DNA of 64,000 nt from NCBI RefSeq assembly GCF_024345375.1, contig NZ_JAGQAZ010000001.1, forward strand, positions 1,142,056 through 1,206,055. The letters run 5' to 3'. Position 1 is the stretch's first letter. Every line of letters begins with the position of its first letter. Shown here one piece after another: positions 1 through 8,897 of this stretch. This stretch comes from Cyanobium sp. WAJ14-Wanaka (GTDB lineage: Bacteria > Cyanobacteriota > Cyanobacteriia > PCC-6307 > Cyanobiaceae). A program made the translations under genes and the position numbers. The notes under the pieces are model-generated. The model worked only from the letters and a program-made list of their open reading frames with translations, searched no databases and was not told where the DNA came from.

Positions 1-24
1 TGGTTGAACTCAGCGGCGGCATGA
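1..24 (+). CDS. 3' tail of an upstream gene (partial)
   Basis: Reading frame 1 gives seven codons and then TGA at 22-24, which overlaps the ATG of the HAD gene at 21-23 (ATGA). This overlap style is common in the window, so an upstream coupled gene may end here. The alternative is that the HAD gene itself extends upstream, because its frame stays open to the window edge. Too short to identify. Confidence 0.25.
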   Translation, partial: WLNSAAA

Positions 25-803
25 CACCAAAGGCCATCGTGCTGTTCGACATCGATGGGGTAATTCGCGATGTGGCCGGCAGCTATCGGCGGGCCATCGT
101 TGAAACGGTGCAGCACTACTGCCAGCAAAGGCCCGAGCCCGCCGCCATCGACAGCCTCAAGGGCGAGGGTTGCTGGAACAACGACTGGGAGGCATCCCTG
201 GAGCTGCTGCGGCGCCTCGGCCACACGCCCCTGCCGGATTTAGGCAGCCTGGTGGAGGTGTTTGGTGGGTTTTATTTCGGCGGCGATCCCGAAGGTGATC
301 CAAGCCTCTGGCAAGGCTTCATTGGCAGCGAGCCCCTGCTGGTGCAGCCCAGCTTTTTTGCTGAGCTCAGTGCCCTTGGTGTGGCCTGGGGTTTCGTCAG
401 TGGCGCCGAACCACCCTCCTGCCGCTATGTGCTCGAAACCAGGCTGGGCCTGGTCAAGCCCCCCCTAATCGCCATGGGGGATGCCCCCGACAAACCCGAT
501 CCCACAGGCCTGCTGCACCTGGCGGCGGCCCTCGCGGGCAAGCCCCTCGGGCCCGGGGCTCCGGCGGTGGTTTACCTGGGGGACACCGTGGCGGATGTGC
601 TCACGGTTCAGCGGGCCCGCAGCCAACAACCCAACCAACGCTTCATCAGCCTGGCGGTGGCACCGCCCCACCTCCATGGCAACCCGGAGGCCCGCAGGTC
701 CTACGAGGCCCGCCTCCTGGCCGCCGGTGCCGACCAGGTGATCGCCAGCACCGAAGAGCTGCTGGGCAGCCTGGAGCAATTAGATGCCATCAGCAGGCGC
801 TAG
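21..803 (+). CDS. HAD-superfamily hydrolase (TIGR01548-like)
   Basis: A 260-residue haloacid dehalogenase fold protein. The N-terminal DxD motif (FDIDGV, D10 and D12), the motif II/III lysine region (K158-P159-D160) and the acidic motif IV (LGDTVAD, D188 and D192) are intact, so it should be an Mg2+-dependent phosphatase or phosphotransferase. It resembles the cyanobacterial TIGR01548 subfamily, whose substrate I do not know. The ATG at 21 is the first visible start; the frame is open to the left edge, so a longer N-terminus is possible. A toxin-antitoxin pair follows 26 bases downstream. Confidence 0.8.
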   Translation: MTPKAIVLFDIDGVIRDVAGSYRRAIVETVQHYCQQRPEPAAIDSLKGEGCWNNDWEASLELLRRLGHTPLPDLGSLVEVFGGFYFGGDPEGDPSLWQGFIGSEPLLVQPSFFAELSALGVAWGFVSGAEPPSCRYVLETRLGLVKPPLIAMGDAPDKPDPTGLLHLAAALAGKPLGPGAPAVVYLGDTVADVLTVQRARSQQPNQRFISLAVAPPHLHGNPEARRSYEARLLAAGADQVIASTEELLGSLEQLDAISRR

Positions 804-829
804 CTTGCTAGCAAAAGTGATTACACCCC

Positions 830-1075
830 ATGGCTGCCATCAGCGTCCGAGGCCTTGGCGACGACCAGCTGCGCCAACTGAAAGACCAAGCCCACCATCA
901 GGGCATCAGCCTTAATCGACTAGCCCTGAGCCGGCTGACCGGGGAGCAACACCCGGTGGACGGACTCCATCGTGATCTTGAAGACCTGGCTGGCACCTGG
1001 TCTGAGGAGGAAGGCAATGCCTTTAAGGCTGCCATCGCTCCGCTAGAGCAGGTGGATCTGGAGCTCTGGAGCTGA
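830..1075 (+). CDS. Type II antitoxin, ribbon-helix-helix (FitA/VapB-like)
   Basis: An 81-residue protein with an N-terminal ribbon-helix-helix pattern (AISVRGLGDDQLRQLK, then a helix with ISLNRLALSRL), typical of FitA-type antitoxins that bind DNA as dimers. The acidic, tryptophan-containing C-terminal half would wrap and block the toxin. It is followed after four bases by a PIN-domain gene, the standard antitoxin-first order. Such pairs repress their own promoter in known families; a promoter would lie in the short gap after the HAD gene but I cannot place it. Confidence 0.75.
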   Translation: MAAISVRGLGDDQLRQLKDQAHHQGISLNRLALSRLTGEQHPVDGLHRDLEDLAGTWSEEEGNAFKAAIAPLEQVDLELWS

Positions 1076-1079
1076 GGGC

Positions 1080-1490
1080 ATGCGACCCATTTCCCTCGAC
1101 ACCAATGCCTACGTCAATTTCAAGCGAGGCTCAGCGCCATGCGTGGAAATAATCAATAGGGCAGAAAGACTTTTGATCAGCAGCACCGTGATTGGTGAAT
1201 TGCTGGCGGGCTTTGCCTGTGGCAGCCAAGAAGCACGCAATCGGGAAGAACTAAGCCAATTTCTAGCTTCACCACGGGTAGGGCAATGCCCCTCCAGCCT
1301 TGCCACCGCAGACACCTATGCCCTGGTCTATCGGGATTTAAGGAGTAAGGGCAGACCGATCCCCACCAACGACATTTGGATCGCCGCCAGTGCCATGGAG
1401 ATGGGCTCCATTCTTTGCAGCTTTGATGAGCATTTTCACCAGGTTGATGGCCTGCGAATCATCCGCAGCTGGGCTGAAGCCCTGCCCTGA
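1080..1490 (+). CDS. PIN-domain toxin ribonuclease (VapC/FitB-like)
   Basis: A 136-residue PIN-domain protein. The conserved acidic residues that coordinate the metal are visible: D7 in SLDTNAY, E40 in VIGELLAG, D98 in PTNDIWIAA and D116 in SFDEHF. VapC-type toxins cleave specific RNAs, often tRNA or rRNA; the target here cannot be read from sequence. It sits four bases after its presumed antitoxin and converges on pepP two bases downstream. All catalytic positions are present, so it looks functional, not a relic. Confidence 0.8.
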   Translation: MRPISLDTNAYVNFKRGSAPCVEIINRAERLLISSTVIGELLAGFACGSQEARNREELSQFLASPRVGQCPSSLATADTYALVYRDLRSKGRPIPTNDIWIAASAMEMGSILCSFDEHFHQVDGLRIIRSWAEALP

Positions 1491-1492
1491 AC

Positions 1493-2800
1493 TCAACGCT
1501 CCATGGCGCTGGTGGTTTTGAGGGCGGCCGCCGTCAGGTTCTCGTGGCCGCGATCGGTTACGGCCACATCGTCTTCGATGCGGATACCTATCCCTTTCCA
1601 GCGCCCATCGATGGCCGGTTGCCCCTCGGGCACGGGCAGCCGGTCGCTTACGTACAAACCGGGCTCCACCGTGAGCACCATGCCGGCCTCGAGCTCCACG
1701 TGGTGTTCACCGAGTCGATAGGCCCCCACATCGTGCACATCCAGGCCCAACCAATGGCCCGTGCGGTGCATGTAGAGGTGCCTGTAGGCGCCCTGCTCAA
1801 TCAGGCCATCCACATCCCCCACCAGTAGCCCCAGATCCACCAGCCCGGCCACCAACACCCGCAGGGCGGTCCCGTGCACGCCCTCGGCGGTAAAGCCCGG
1901 CGCCACCGAGGCCACCGCCGCCTCCTGGGCCGCCAGCACCAGCTCGTAGAGGGCCCGCTGCTCGGCGGAAAAACGTCCCCCCACCGGGAAGGTGCGGGTG
2001 ATGTCGCCGTTGTAGTAGTCGCTGAGGCTGCAGCCGGCATCGATCAGCACTAGATCGCCGTCGCGCAGGGTGGAGCCATTGGCGGTGTAGTGGAGCACGC
2101 AGGCGTTGTCGCCGCCGGCCACAATCGAGCCATAGGCGGGGCCCCGGGCCCCCTGCTCGAGGAAGTGCTGCTCGATCACCGCCTGCACCTGGCGCTCACT
2201 GAGGCCTGGGCGGGTCACCTGCCGCGCCAACTCATGGGCCTCCGCGGAGATGCGGGCCGCCTCCCGCAGGCGCTCTAGCTCTTCCGGCCCCTTGCGCAGC
2301 CGCAGGCCATGTAATAGCGGACAAGGGGCCACCAACCCCAGGGCCGCCGAGCCGCTGCGGGGTGCCCGATCCAGCTGCTCACCCCAGGCCTGCAGCACGA
2401 GGGGCTCCACGGAGGGATGGCGGCCGACCCGAAAGGCAATCCCCTCGGCGCCCTTGAGATACTCCGCCAGGCGTTGGGGCAATTCAGCTAGGGGGTGGGC
2501 CATGTCGGCGCCAAATTCAGCCACCGCCCCCTGGCAGCCCCAGCGGAAACCATTCCAAACCTCGGCCGTGGGCTCCTTGGGCTCCACAAACAGCACGAAG
2601 CGGACATCGTCGCGATGGGGCAAAAACAGGGCCACCGCGCCCGGCTCATCAAAACCAGTCAGGTACCAAAAGTCGCTGTTTTGGCGGAATGGATACTCGC
2701 AATCGGCGTGATGCACGACCATCGGTGCTGCCGGTATCACCGCTGCAGCACCGCCCAATTCCGCGAAAAATCGGCTGCGGCGCTGGGCGAAAATTGTCAT
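1493..2800 (-). CDS. pepP: Xaa-Pro aminopeptidase (aminopeptidase P)
   Basis: A 435-residue M24-family metallopeptidase that removes the N-terminal residue from peptides with proline in second position. The N-terminal creatinase-like domain (about 1-165) precedes the pita-bread domain. Metal ligands are all present: D254 and D266, H349 in HRTGHWLGLDVHDVG, E379 in VEPGLYV and E409 in IRIEDD. Start taken at ATG 2800; the codon before it is an in-frame TTG. Transcribed divergently from the CNNM-like gene across a 121-base gap that must hold both promoters. Confidence 0.93.
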   Translation of the reverse strand: MTIFAQRRSRFFAELGGAAAVIPAAPMVVHHADCEYPFRQNSDFWYLTGFDEPGAVALFLPHRDDVRFVLFVEPKEPTAEVWNGFRWGCQGAVAEFGADMAHPLAELPQRLAEYLKGAEGIAFRVGRHPSVEPLVLQAWGEQLDRAPRSGSAALGLVAPCPLLHGLRLRKGPEELERLREAARISAEAHELARQVTRPGLSERQVQAVIEQHFLEQGARGPAYGSIVAGGDNACVLHYTANGSTLRDGDLVLIDAGCSLSDYYNGDITRTFPVGGRFSAEQRALYELVLAAQEAAVASVAPGFTAEGVHGTALRVLVAGLVDLGLLVGDVDGLIEQGAYRHLYMHRTGHWLGLDVHDVGAYRLGEHHVELEAGMVLTVEPGLYVSDRLPVPEGQPAIDGRWKGIGIRIEDDVAVTDRGHENLTAAALKTTSAMER

Positions 2801-2921
2801 CAAATGGCGCCCGAAAGGGCAACGGTTCGATGCCAGTTTGGTTCAACCCCAACTGCAGTTGTTGGCAGAGCCGATTAAATGGGGTCCAGAGGCCAATTCC
2901 CGTGCTCCAACCCCTCCCTGA

Positions 2922-3938
2922 ATGAACGACATCGTTGGCCTAGCGGTGCTGGTGGTGGTGGTGATCGCAGGTTCTGCCCTGGCCTCTGGCATTGAGGCGG
3001 CAGTGCTGACCGTGAATCCGGCGAGGGTCCATGAATTGGCGAACCGCCCCCATCCGGTGCGGGGGGCTAGGCGGCTGGCCCAACTGCGCCAGCGCCTGGG
3101 TCGCACCCTGGCCGTACTTGTGATCGCCAACAACGGCTTCAACATTTTTGGCAGCCTGATGCTGGGCGGCCTGGCGGCGGTGGTGTTCCACAGGCACGAC
3201 TTCCCTGAGGTGGCCCTGCCGCTGTTTTCAGTGGGCCTGACGGTGCTGGTGATCCTGCTAGGTGAAATCCTGCCCAAATCGATGGGCAGCCGTTTTGCCA
3301 TGCCGGTGGCCCTCGCCAGTGCCCCTGCCCTGCACCTGCTCAGTCAGCTGAATCTGCCCCTGGTACTGATTCTCGAGCGCCTACTGCCTGCGATTACGGC
3401 CGAAAACGAAATCAGCACCGACGAGGACGAGATCCGCCTACTGGCCAAGCTGGGCTCCCAAAAGGGACAAATCGAAGCCGATGAGGCGGCGATGATTGCC
3501 AAGGTGTTCCAGCTAAACGACCTCACCGCCAGGGATTTGATGGTGCCGAGGGTGGCCGCGCCAAGCCTGAGCGGCAACGCCACCCTGGAGCAGCTGCGCT
3601 CCGAACTGTTGGCCAACAACTCCGAATGGTGGGTGGTGCTTGGCGAAGAAGTAGACGAAGTACTAAGTGTGGCCAGCCGGGAAGCCCTGCTCACCGCCCT
3701 CTTGAAAGGCAACGACCATCTGACCGCTGCGGCCCTCGGTGAGCCGGTGGAATTTGTGCCGGAAATGATTCGAGCCGACCGGCTGCTCACCGGCTTCCGC
3801 CGCAACAGCACTGGCGTTCGGGTGGTGGTAGATGAATTTGGTGGATTTGTGGGTGTGATCGGCGCCGAGGCTGTTTTGGCCGTACTGGCGGGTTGGTGGC
3901 GCCGGCCCCAATTTGCGGGCGAGGGCCAGGGCCCATGA
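2922..3938 (+). CDS. CNNM/HlyC-CorC-like membrane protein (DUF21 + CBS)
   Basis: A 338-residue protein with an N-terminal DUF21 membrane domain (hydrophobic segments about 1-25, 55-85 and 90-115, with the LGEILPKSMG signature near 110) followed by a soluble region resembling a CBS pair. Family members are linked to Mg2+ or Co2+ efflux. It ends after the second CBS-like half (DEFGGFVGVIG) and lacks the extra C-terminal CorC_HlyC domain. Its TGA overlaps the ATG of the next GTPase gene, so the two are probably translated together. Confidence 0.8.
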   Translation: MNDIVGLAVLVVVVIAGSALASGIEAAVLTVNPARVHELANRPHPVRGARRLAQLRQRLGRTLAVLVIANNGFNIFGSLMLGGLAAVVFHRHDFPEVALPLFSVGLTVLVILLGEILPKSMGSRFAMPVALASAPALHLLSQLNLPLVLILERLLPAITAENEISTDEDEIRLLAKLGSQKGQIEADEAAMIAKVFQLNDLTARDLMVPRVAAPSLSGNATLEQLRSELLANNSEWWVVLGEEVDEVLSVASREALLTALLKGNDHLTAAALGEPVEFVPEMIRADRLLTGFRRNSTGVRVVVDEFGGFVGVIGAEAVLAVLAGWWRRPQFAGEGQGP

Positions 3939-5287
3939 GGCATGCCCCACCCCCTTCAGCTCCCTCCACCCCCGAGCGCTGTCGCCTGGGCCTGGAGCAG
4001 TGGCGCGGCCAGCTGCAACTAAGCGGCCGGGAAAATTCGGTGCTGGCAGGAGAGCTGGCAGCAGTAGATCGCCAACTCGAACGTCTGCAGCAGAAGCGGC
4101 TCAAGCTGGCTGTTTTTGGGCGGGTCGGAGTGGGCAAATCGAGCCTGCTCAATGCCCTGCTGGGCCATGGGGCCTTCGCCACGGATGTGGCCCATGGCTG
4201 CACCCGCCACCAGGCGAGCGAGCCCTGGGATCAGCCAATCCCAGGGCTAGAGCAGGTGGAGCTGGTCGACACCCCCGGCATTGATGAAATTGCCGCCGCC
4301 GGCCGGGCGCGCCTGGCCGCCCGGGTGGCCCTAGGTGCCGACCTGGTGCTGTTGGTGCTTGACGGCGACCTCAACCGGGTGGAACTAGAAGCCCTCGATG
4401 TGCTTTTAGCTAGCGGCAAACCGCTGCTGCTGGCCCTTAACCGCTGCGATTGCTGGCCAGAAGCAGAAAGGGACCAATTGATCGCCAGCATCCGCCGGCG
4501 CCTGCCGATCCAGGCCCGCCAGCTGGAACTAATTCCTGTGGCAGCAGCACCGCGACGGGCCCAGCTCCTCGCCGATGGCAGGGTGCGCAGCGAGGCCAGC
4601 TCCCCCCAGATGGGTCCGCTGCGCCAATCCCTAATCGGTCTGCTGAGCCGGCACGGCAGCCTGCTGCTGGCCATCAATGCCCTCCGGGCCGCCGATCGGC
4701 TCGAGCAGCAGCGTCAACACTGGCGCCTTAGCCACAGTCGCCAGGCGGCCCAGAGCCTGATTGGCCGTTATGCAGCCCTAAAGGCCACCGGCGTGGCCGC
4801 CAATCCCTTCGTGTTGCTTGATCTGGCAGCGGGCATGGCCTGCGACACAGCCCTGGTCCTGCAGCTTTGCCAGCTCTATGGCCTGAAGATGCAGACCAGC
4901 GGTGCCAGGCAATTACTAACCCGCCTTTCCGGCCACAGCGCCCTGCTGGGGGGCGCCCAACTGGGCATCCAATTGGTATTGGGCCTGATCCGCCAACTGC
5001 TATTGATGGCCGCCCCCCTGACCGGAGGCTTAAGCCTGGCCCCAGCTGCCCCGGTGGCGATGGCCCAGGCCGCCCTGGCCGTGCACACCACCCGCCTAAC
5101 CGGCCGGCTGGCCGCAGCTGAATTGCTCAAGGGTGCCGAGCGGGGAGGCCGGCCAGGGGCCCTGCTGCGCAGACTCGCCCTAAGCGATCCTGCCGTGGGG
5201 GCCTGGCTCAGCACCTGGCAGGTGAATCCAGGCGACGGCGTTGGCCCGCAGCAGGCCCGCATGCACCTGCTGGCCCTGCTGCCCTGA
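3935..5287 (+). CDS. Era/TrmE-like GTPase with C-terminal membrane domain (DUF697-like)
   Basis: A 450-residue GTP-binding protein. G1 is GRVGVGKS (62-69), G3 is DTPG (112-115) and G4 is NRCD (169-172), a variant of NKxD. The C-terminal half is rich in alanine and leucine, with membrane-like segments around 305-330 and 360-405, as in the DUF697-bearing GTPases of cyanobacteria. ATG 3935 is chosen because it forms an ATGA overlap with the upstream stop; an in-frame start at 3893 would intrude 46 bases into the CNNM gene. The cellular role is unknown; membrane or metal-transport association is inferred from the neighbour. Confidence 0.75.
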   Translation: MRHAPPPSAPSTPERCRLGLEQWRGQLQLSGRENSVLAGELAAVDRQLERLQQKRLKLAVFGRVGVGKSSLLNALLGHGAFATDVAHGCTRHQASEPWDQPIPGLEQVELVDTPGIDEIAAAGRARLAARVALGADLVLLVLDGDLNRVELEALDVLLASGKPLLLALNRCDCWPEAERDQLIASIRRRLPIQARQLELIPVAAAPRRAQLLADGRVRSEASSPQMGPLRQSLIGLLSRHGSLLLAINALRAADRLEQQRQHWRLSHSRQAAQSLIGRYAALKATGVAANPFVLLDLAAGMACDTALVLQLCQLYGLKMQTSGARQLLTRLSGHSALLGGAQLGIQLVLGLIRQLLLMAAPLTGGLSLAPAAPVAMAQAALAVHTTRLTGRLAAAELLKGAERGGRPGALLRRLALSDPAVGAWLSTWQVNPGDGVGPQQARMHLLALLP

Positions 5288-5297
5288 GCTGCCTGCA

Positions 5298-5900
5298 GTG
5301 AATCAAGTCGCCCTATTTGGCACCAGCGCCGATCCCCCCACCTACGGCCACCAGGCCCTGCTGGAGGGACTCCTCGCCACCTATCCAGTGGTGGCCACTT
5401 GGGCTAGCGACAACCCCCTCAAGGCCCACGGGGCACCCTTGGCCCAAAGGGCCGCCCTACTGGCTGTTCTGGTCGATTCGATTGGCAATCCCCGCCTGCA
5501 GATGGTCCAGGAGTTGAGTAGTCCTTGGGCGATCGAAACCCTGCAGAGGGCCCGGCAACGCTGGCCCCAGGCCGGGCTGGTTTTTGTGGTGGGCAGCGAT
5601 CTGGCCGGCCAAATCCCCCGCTGGAAACAGGCCAGCGCACTGCTGCAGGGCTGCCGCCTGGCCATTGCACCCCGGGCCGGCTGGCCGTTCACTTGTGAGC
5701 AGCGCCAAGCCCTCGAGGCCATCGGCGGCCAGGTGATCGAGCTAGCCCTCACCATTCCCGCCACCGCCAGCTCCCGGGTTCGCCAGCAGCACGATCCCAG
5801 CCAAATTCCGCCCGCCCTCCAACCCACCCTGTTGCAGCACAATCTCTATGGCCTGCAGGGGCAGGCAGGTTTAGAGCAGGAAGATTTCGAGCAGCCCTAA
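5298..5900 (+). CDS. nadD: Nicotinate-nucleotide adenylyltransferase
   Basis: About 200 residues; transfers AMP from ATP to nicotinate mononucleotide to give deamido-NAD. The nucleotidyltransferase signature LFGTSADPPTYGHQALL carries the (H/T)xGH motif in its TYGH form, and the second motif SSRVRQQ appears near the C-terminus. GTG 5298 is preferred because the conserved strand begins immediately after it; the longer reading from 5241 would overlap the GTPase gene. Its TAA shares one base with the nadE ATG, so the last two steps of NAD synthesis are coupled. Confidence 0.88.
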   Translation: MNQVALFGTSADPPTYGHQALLEGLLATYPVVATWASDNPLKAHGAPLAQRAALLAVLVDSIGNPRLQMVQELSSPWAIETLQRARQRWPQAGLVFVVGSDLAGQIPRWKQASALLQGCRLAIAPRAGWPFTCEQRQALEAIGGQVIELALTIPATASSRVRQQHDPSQIPPALQPTLLQHNLYGLQGQAGLEQEDFEQP

Positions 5901-7588
5901 TGCGATTTGCCCTGGCCCAAATCAATCCATTGGTGGGCGACCTGACGGGCAATGGGGCGCGAATTTTGGCCGCCTGCCAAGAGGCGGCAACAGCAGGCGC
6001 CGACCTGGTAGTGACGCCCGAGCTGTCTCTTTGGGGCTACCCGCCCCGGGACCTGCTGCTGCGCCGCTCTCTGCAGCTGCAACAGCAAATAGTTTTGGAT
6101 GGGCTCAGCGGTCAGCTGGCGGCAACCTGCCCCGACCTGGCAGTGCTGGTGGGCGTTGCCGAACCGATCGAGGCGGCTGAACTGCCCAACCTCTACAACT
6201 CGATTGCCCTGGTCGAGGCAGGGCAATGGCGGATCGTGGCCCGCAAGCGCCTGCTGCCCACCTACGACGTTTTCGACGAACAGCGCTATTTCCGGCCCGG
6301 CCAGGAGGAGGCGGTTTTAGAGCTCCAGCGGGCCGGCCACAGCTGGCGCCTGGGCCTGACCATCTGCGAAGACCTCTGGGTGGAGGAAGAACTACAGGGC
6401 CACCGGCTGGTGGGGCCCGATCCCATTGCCGCCATGCGGCCCCACAAAATCGACCTCCTGCTCAATCTCTCGGCCTCACCCTTTGGCCAGGCCAAGGCTT
6501 CACTGCGCCACCAGCTGGCGGCCCGGGCCGCCCAGGGCCTCGGTTGCCCAGTGGTCTACGTGAACCAGGTGGGTGGCAACGACGAATTGGTATTCGATGG
6601 CGCCAGCTTCGTGGTGGACGCCCAAGGTGCGTTGGTGGCCCAGCTGGCCTGCTGCCGAGAGCAGGTGGGTATTTGGGATTGCCCCTCCTATTCAGCAACG
6701 CCGCCCCTACCAGCAGCCCCTGAGCAGCTGTTTCGGGCCCTGGTGCTCGGTGTTCACGACTACGCCCACAAATGCGGCTTCCGCCAGGCCCTGCTGGGCC
6801 TCAGTGGCGGGATTGATTCGGCCCTAGTGGCGGTGATTGCGGCGGCTGCATTAGGGGGAGAGCAGGTCCAGGCCCTGCTGATGCCTTCCCCCTACAGCTC
6901 GCGGGGCTCCCTGGTGGATGCCCAAGAGCTTGCAGGGCGCCTGGGGATCCATACCTCCGAGGTGGCAATTGAAGCCTTGATGGATTGCTTTGATAGCAGC
7001 CTGGCCAAGCCATTGGCCGGCCCGCCCGCCGGGATCACCGCCGAAAACCTGCAATCACGGATCCGCGGCACCCTGCTGATGGCCGTGGCAAACCAGCAGG
7101 GCCAGTTGCTGCTTTCCACCGGCAATAAATCCGAGCTTGCCGTTGGCTACTGCACCCTCTACGGCGACATGAACGGTGGCCTGGCCGTAATTGGCGATCT
7201 CTACAAAACCAGTGTTTTTGAGCTTTGCGATTGGCTAGATGGCCCGGCCTCCGCCAGCTGCAGAAAAGATTTAGGCCTAGCGGCCAATGGTGAATTAATT
7301 GGTGCGGCCATTCGCACCAAGCCCCCCAGCGCCGAACTCAGGCCCGAGCAACTTGATAGCGATTCGCTCCCGGATTACGCGGTCCTAGATCCGCTGCTGA
7401 AAGCCATGGTTGAGGAACTGTGCAGCCCAGAGGAACTAATCGCTGCGGGGGCGCCCCCCGAGCTGGCCCAGAGGGTGGGGCAGTTGATGGCCAGGGCCGA
7501 ATTCAAACGCCGCCAAGCCGCCCCCCTCCTCAAGGTGAGTGGTCGGGCATTTGGCAGTGGCTGGCGGATGCCGATCGCTGCTCGCTAA
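5900..7588 (+). CDS. nadE: Glutamine-dependent NAD+ synthetase
   Basis: A 562-residue two-domain enzyme that amidates deamido-NAD to NAD+. The N-terminal nitrilase-type glutaminase domain shows the catalytic triad E41 (TPELSLWGY), K116 (ARKRLLPTYD) and C156 (LTICEDLW). The C-terminal synthetase domain has the ATP-binding loop LGLSGGIDSALVA and the STGNKSELAVGY motif. Length and architecture match the glutamine-using class, so no separate ammonia source is needed. The start overlaps nadD by one base; the 3' end overlaps the convergent DUF3326 gene by four. Confidence 0.95.
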   Translation: MRFALAQINPLVGDLTGNGARILAACQEAATAGADLVVTPELSLWGYPPRDLLLRRSLQLQQQIVLDGLSGQLAATCPDLAVLVGVAEPIEAAELPNLYNSIALVEAGQWRIVARKRLLPTYDVFDEQRYFRPGQEEAVLELQRAGHSWRLGLTICEDLWVEEELQGHRLVGPDPIAAMRPHKIDLLLNLSASPFGQAKASLRHQLAARAAQGLGCPVVYVNQVGGNDELVFDGASFVVDAQGALVAQLACCREQVGIWDCPSYSATPPLPAAPEQLFRALVLGVHDYAHKCGFRQALLGLSGGIDSALVAVIAAAALGGEQVQALLMPSPYSSRGSLVDAQELAGRLGIHTSEVAIEALMDCFDSSLAKPLAGPPAGITAENLQSRIRGTLLMAVANQQGQLLLSTGNKSELAVGYCTLYGDMNGGLAVIGDLYKTSVFELCDWLDGPASASCRKDLGLAANGELIGAAIRTKPPSAELRPEQLDSDSLPDYAVLDPLLKAMVEELCSPEELIAAGAPPELAQRVGQLMARAEFKRRQAAPLLKVSGRAFGSGWRMPIAAR

Positions 7589-8691
7589 CGCAAGGGCCTG
7601 CCCAGGGACCCGGGCCAAATGCCTTCCCGCAATGCCAACAGCAGGCCCGCAGCTTCGCCATAGCTACTGGCCTCCAGGGCCTCCAAGCCAAGGGCGGCAG
7701 CGCCCACATCGAGCACGCAGGGGTTGTGAACCGCAATTAGGGGCACACCCCGCTCGGCGCAGGCCAGCACCGCCTCTCCCCCCAGGGCTCCAGCCGGCGC
7801 CACGACCGCACCAAGCTGCTGGGGGAAAATTGCTGCCCCCAAAGCCAAGTGGCGGCCGCCAGCTGGATGACCCAGCCCTGAGTGACCATGCGCTGAGTGA
7901 TCCAGCGGCGCCAACTCCACCAGGTTGGGGGCCCTACTCAAGCCCACCAAAACACAGGCCAAAAAGGTGTAACCCAGCTCTTCCCCGGCGGCCCGGGGAT
8001 CTAGATCTGGATCCAAGGGCAGGGGGTTCAGGGCTGGGGCATGGGCGCAGGGCAAGCCCAAATGGGCACTCAACAGGTGACTAATCACCGCCTCCGCCCC
8101 CGCCAAACCATCCACTCCGCTCCCCTGGCGATAGGCGGCCAGGGCCTCCCCATGGGGATCCTCCGGGAAGCGGGCCACCACGGCGATTGCCGTTGCCCCG
8201 GCGGCCCTTAGCCGCTCACCAGCTCTTAGCAACTCATGCGGCCGGCCCAGGCTTCCCCAGCTAGCACCACTGGCGCCATGGCTAAGGCTCACCTCCAGCG
8301 GGGCTTCAGTGATAACAACCGGGCCAATCTCGAGGCCCAAAGTCGCCCGGCAGGCATCGGCAACCTGCAGGTGGCGCTGGCGTAGCTCGGTTTCGATTCC
8401 CGCATCAAGCAACAGGCCAATCCGCTGGCGCCTAACCGGCTCCAGGGCCAGCTCGCCCCGCGCGAAGCGATTCAGGGCAGAGCCCTCCACGTAGTGGATG
8501 CGGGGATCACTCCAATAGAGCGAGGCCCCGTTCATCACATTGGGATGGGTGATTAGGCAACCACTTGCAGCAGCCAGCAGCCGTGCCGCCGGCAATCCAT
8601 CGCCGGCATAACCGCCTAGCTCGCAGCCAATCCCGGTGGGAATAACCAGCAGGGTGGGCAGGGGTGCCCCGGGTCCGGCGACCGTGGTCAC
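7585..8691 (-). CDS. DUF3326 family protein
   Basis: A 368-residue protein matching my memory of the cyanobacterial DUF3326 family; no biochemical function is known to me. It starts with a hydrophobic strand (LPTLLVIPTGIGCELGGYAGD) and contains glycine-rich loops plus VVITEAPLEVSLSHG, suggesting a soluble alpha/beta enzyme-like fold. GTG 8691 is chosen because it forms a GTGA overlap with the upstream 69-residue gene; longer readings run through that gene out of frame. The coupling to a ferredoxin gene two positions upstream suggests a redox-linked role (inference). Confidence 0.75.
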   Translation of the reverse strand: MTTVAGPGAPLPTLLVIPTGIGCELGGYAGDGLPAARLLAAASGCLITHPNVMNGASLYWSDPRIHYVEGSALNRFARGELALEPVRRQRIGLLLDAGIETELRQRHLQVADACRATLGLEIGPVVITEAPLEVSLSHGASGASWGSLGRPHELLRAGERLRAAGATAIAVVARFPEDPHGEALAAYRQGSGVDGLAGAEAVISHLLSAHLGLPCAHAPALNPLPLDPDLDPRAAGEELGYTFLACVLVGLSRAPNLVELAPLDHSAHGHSGLGHPAGGRHLALGAAIFPQQLGAVVAPAGALGGEAVLACAERGVPLIAVHNPCVLDVGAAALGLEALEASSYGEAAGLLLALREGIWPGSLGRPLR

Positions 8692-8897
8692 GGCGAATCG
8701 GCCAGGCAGAAGACGGCCTCCAGCACCAGTTCCCGGCCCCAGCTGGCAGCCTCGGGCCCAGTAATCTCGGCCGGCGACACAGAAGTAATGGCCCAACGCA
8801 GGGGCTTGCCTTCGACCGTTGCCAAGGCGGCCTCGATTTGGGGCAGCAGCGGACCTTCCTGGCGGACCAACCGCAGCTGCCGCGGCTCAAGCCTCAC
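8688..8897 (-). CDS. Conserved small protein between ferredoxin and DUF3326
   Basis: A 69-residue ORF beginning at GTG 8897, which overlaps the ferredoxin stop (GTGA), and ending at a TGA that overlaps the DUF3326 GTG start. These two matching overlaps are the main evidence that it is real, along with its amphipathic, protein-like composition (VRLEPRQLRLVRQEGPLL, then LRWAITSV and ELVLEAVFCL). No signal peptide or membrane segment. I do not recognise a named domain. A longer in-frame reading from 8984 would intrude into the ferredoxin gene. Confidence 0.7.
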   Translation of the reverse strand: MRLEPRQLRLVRQEGPLLPQIEAALATVEGKPLRWAITSVSPAEITGPEAASWGRELVLEAVFCLADSP

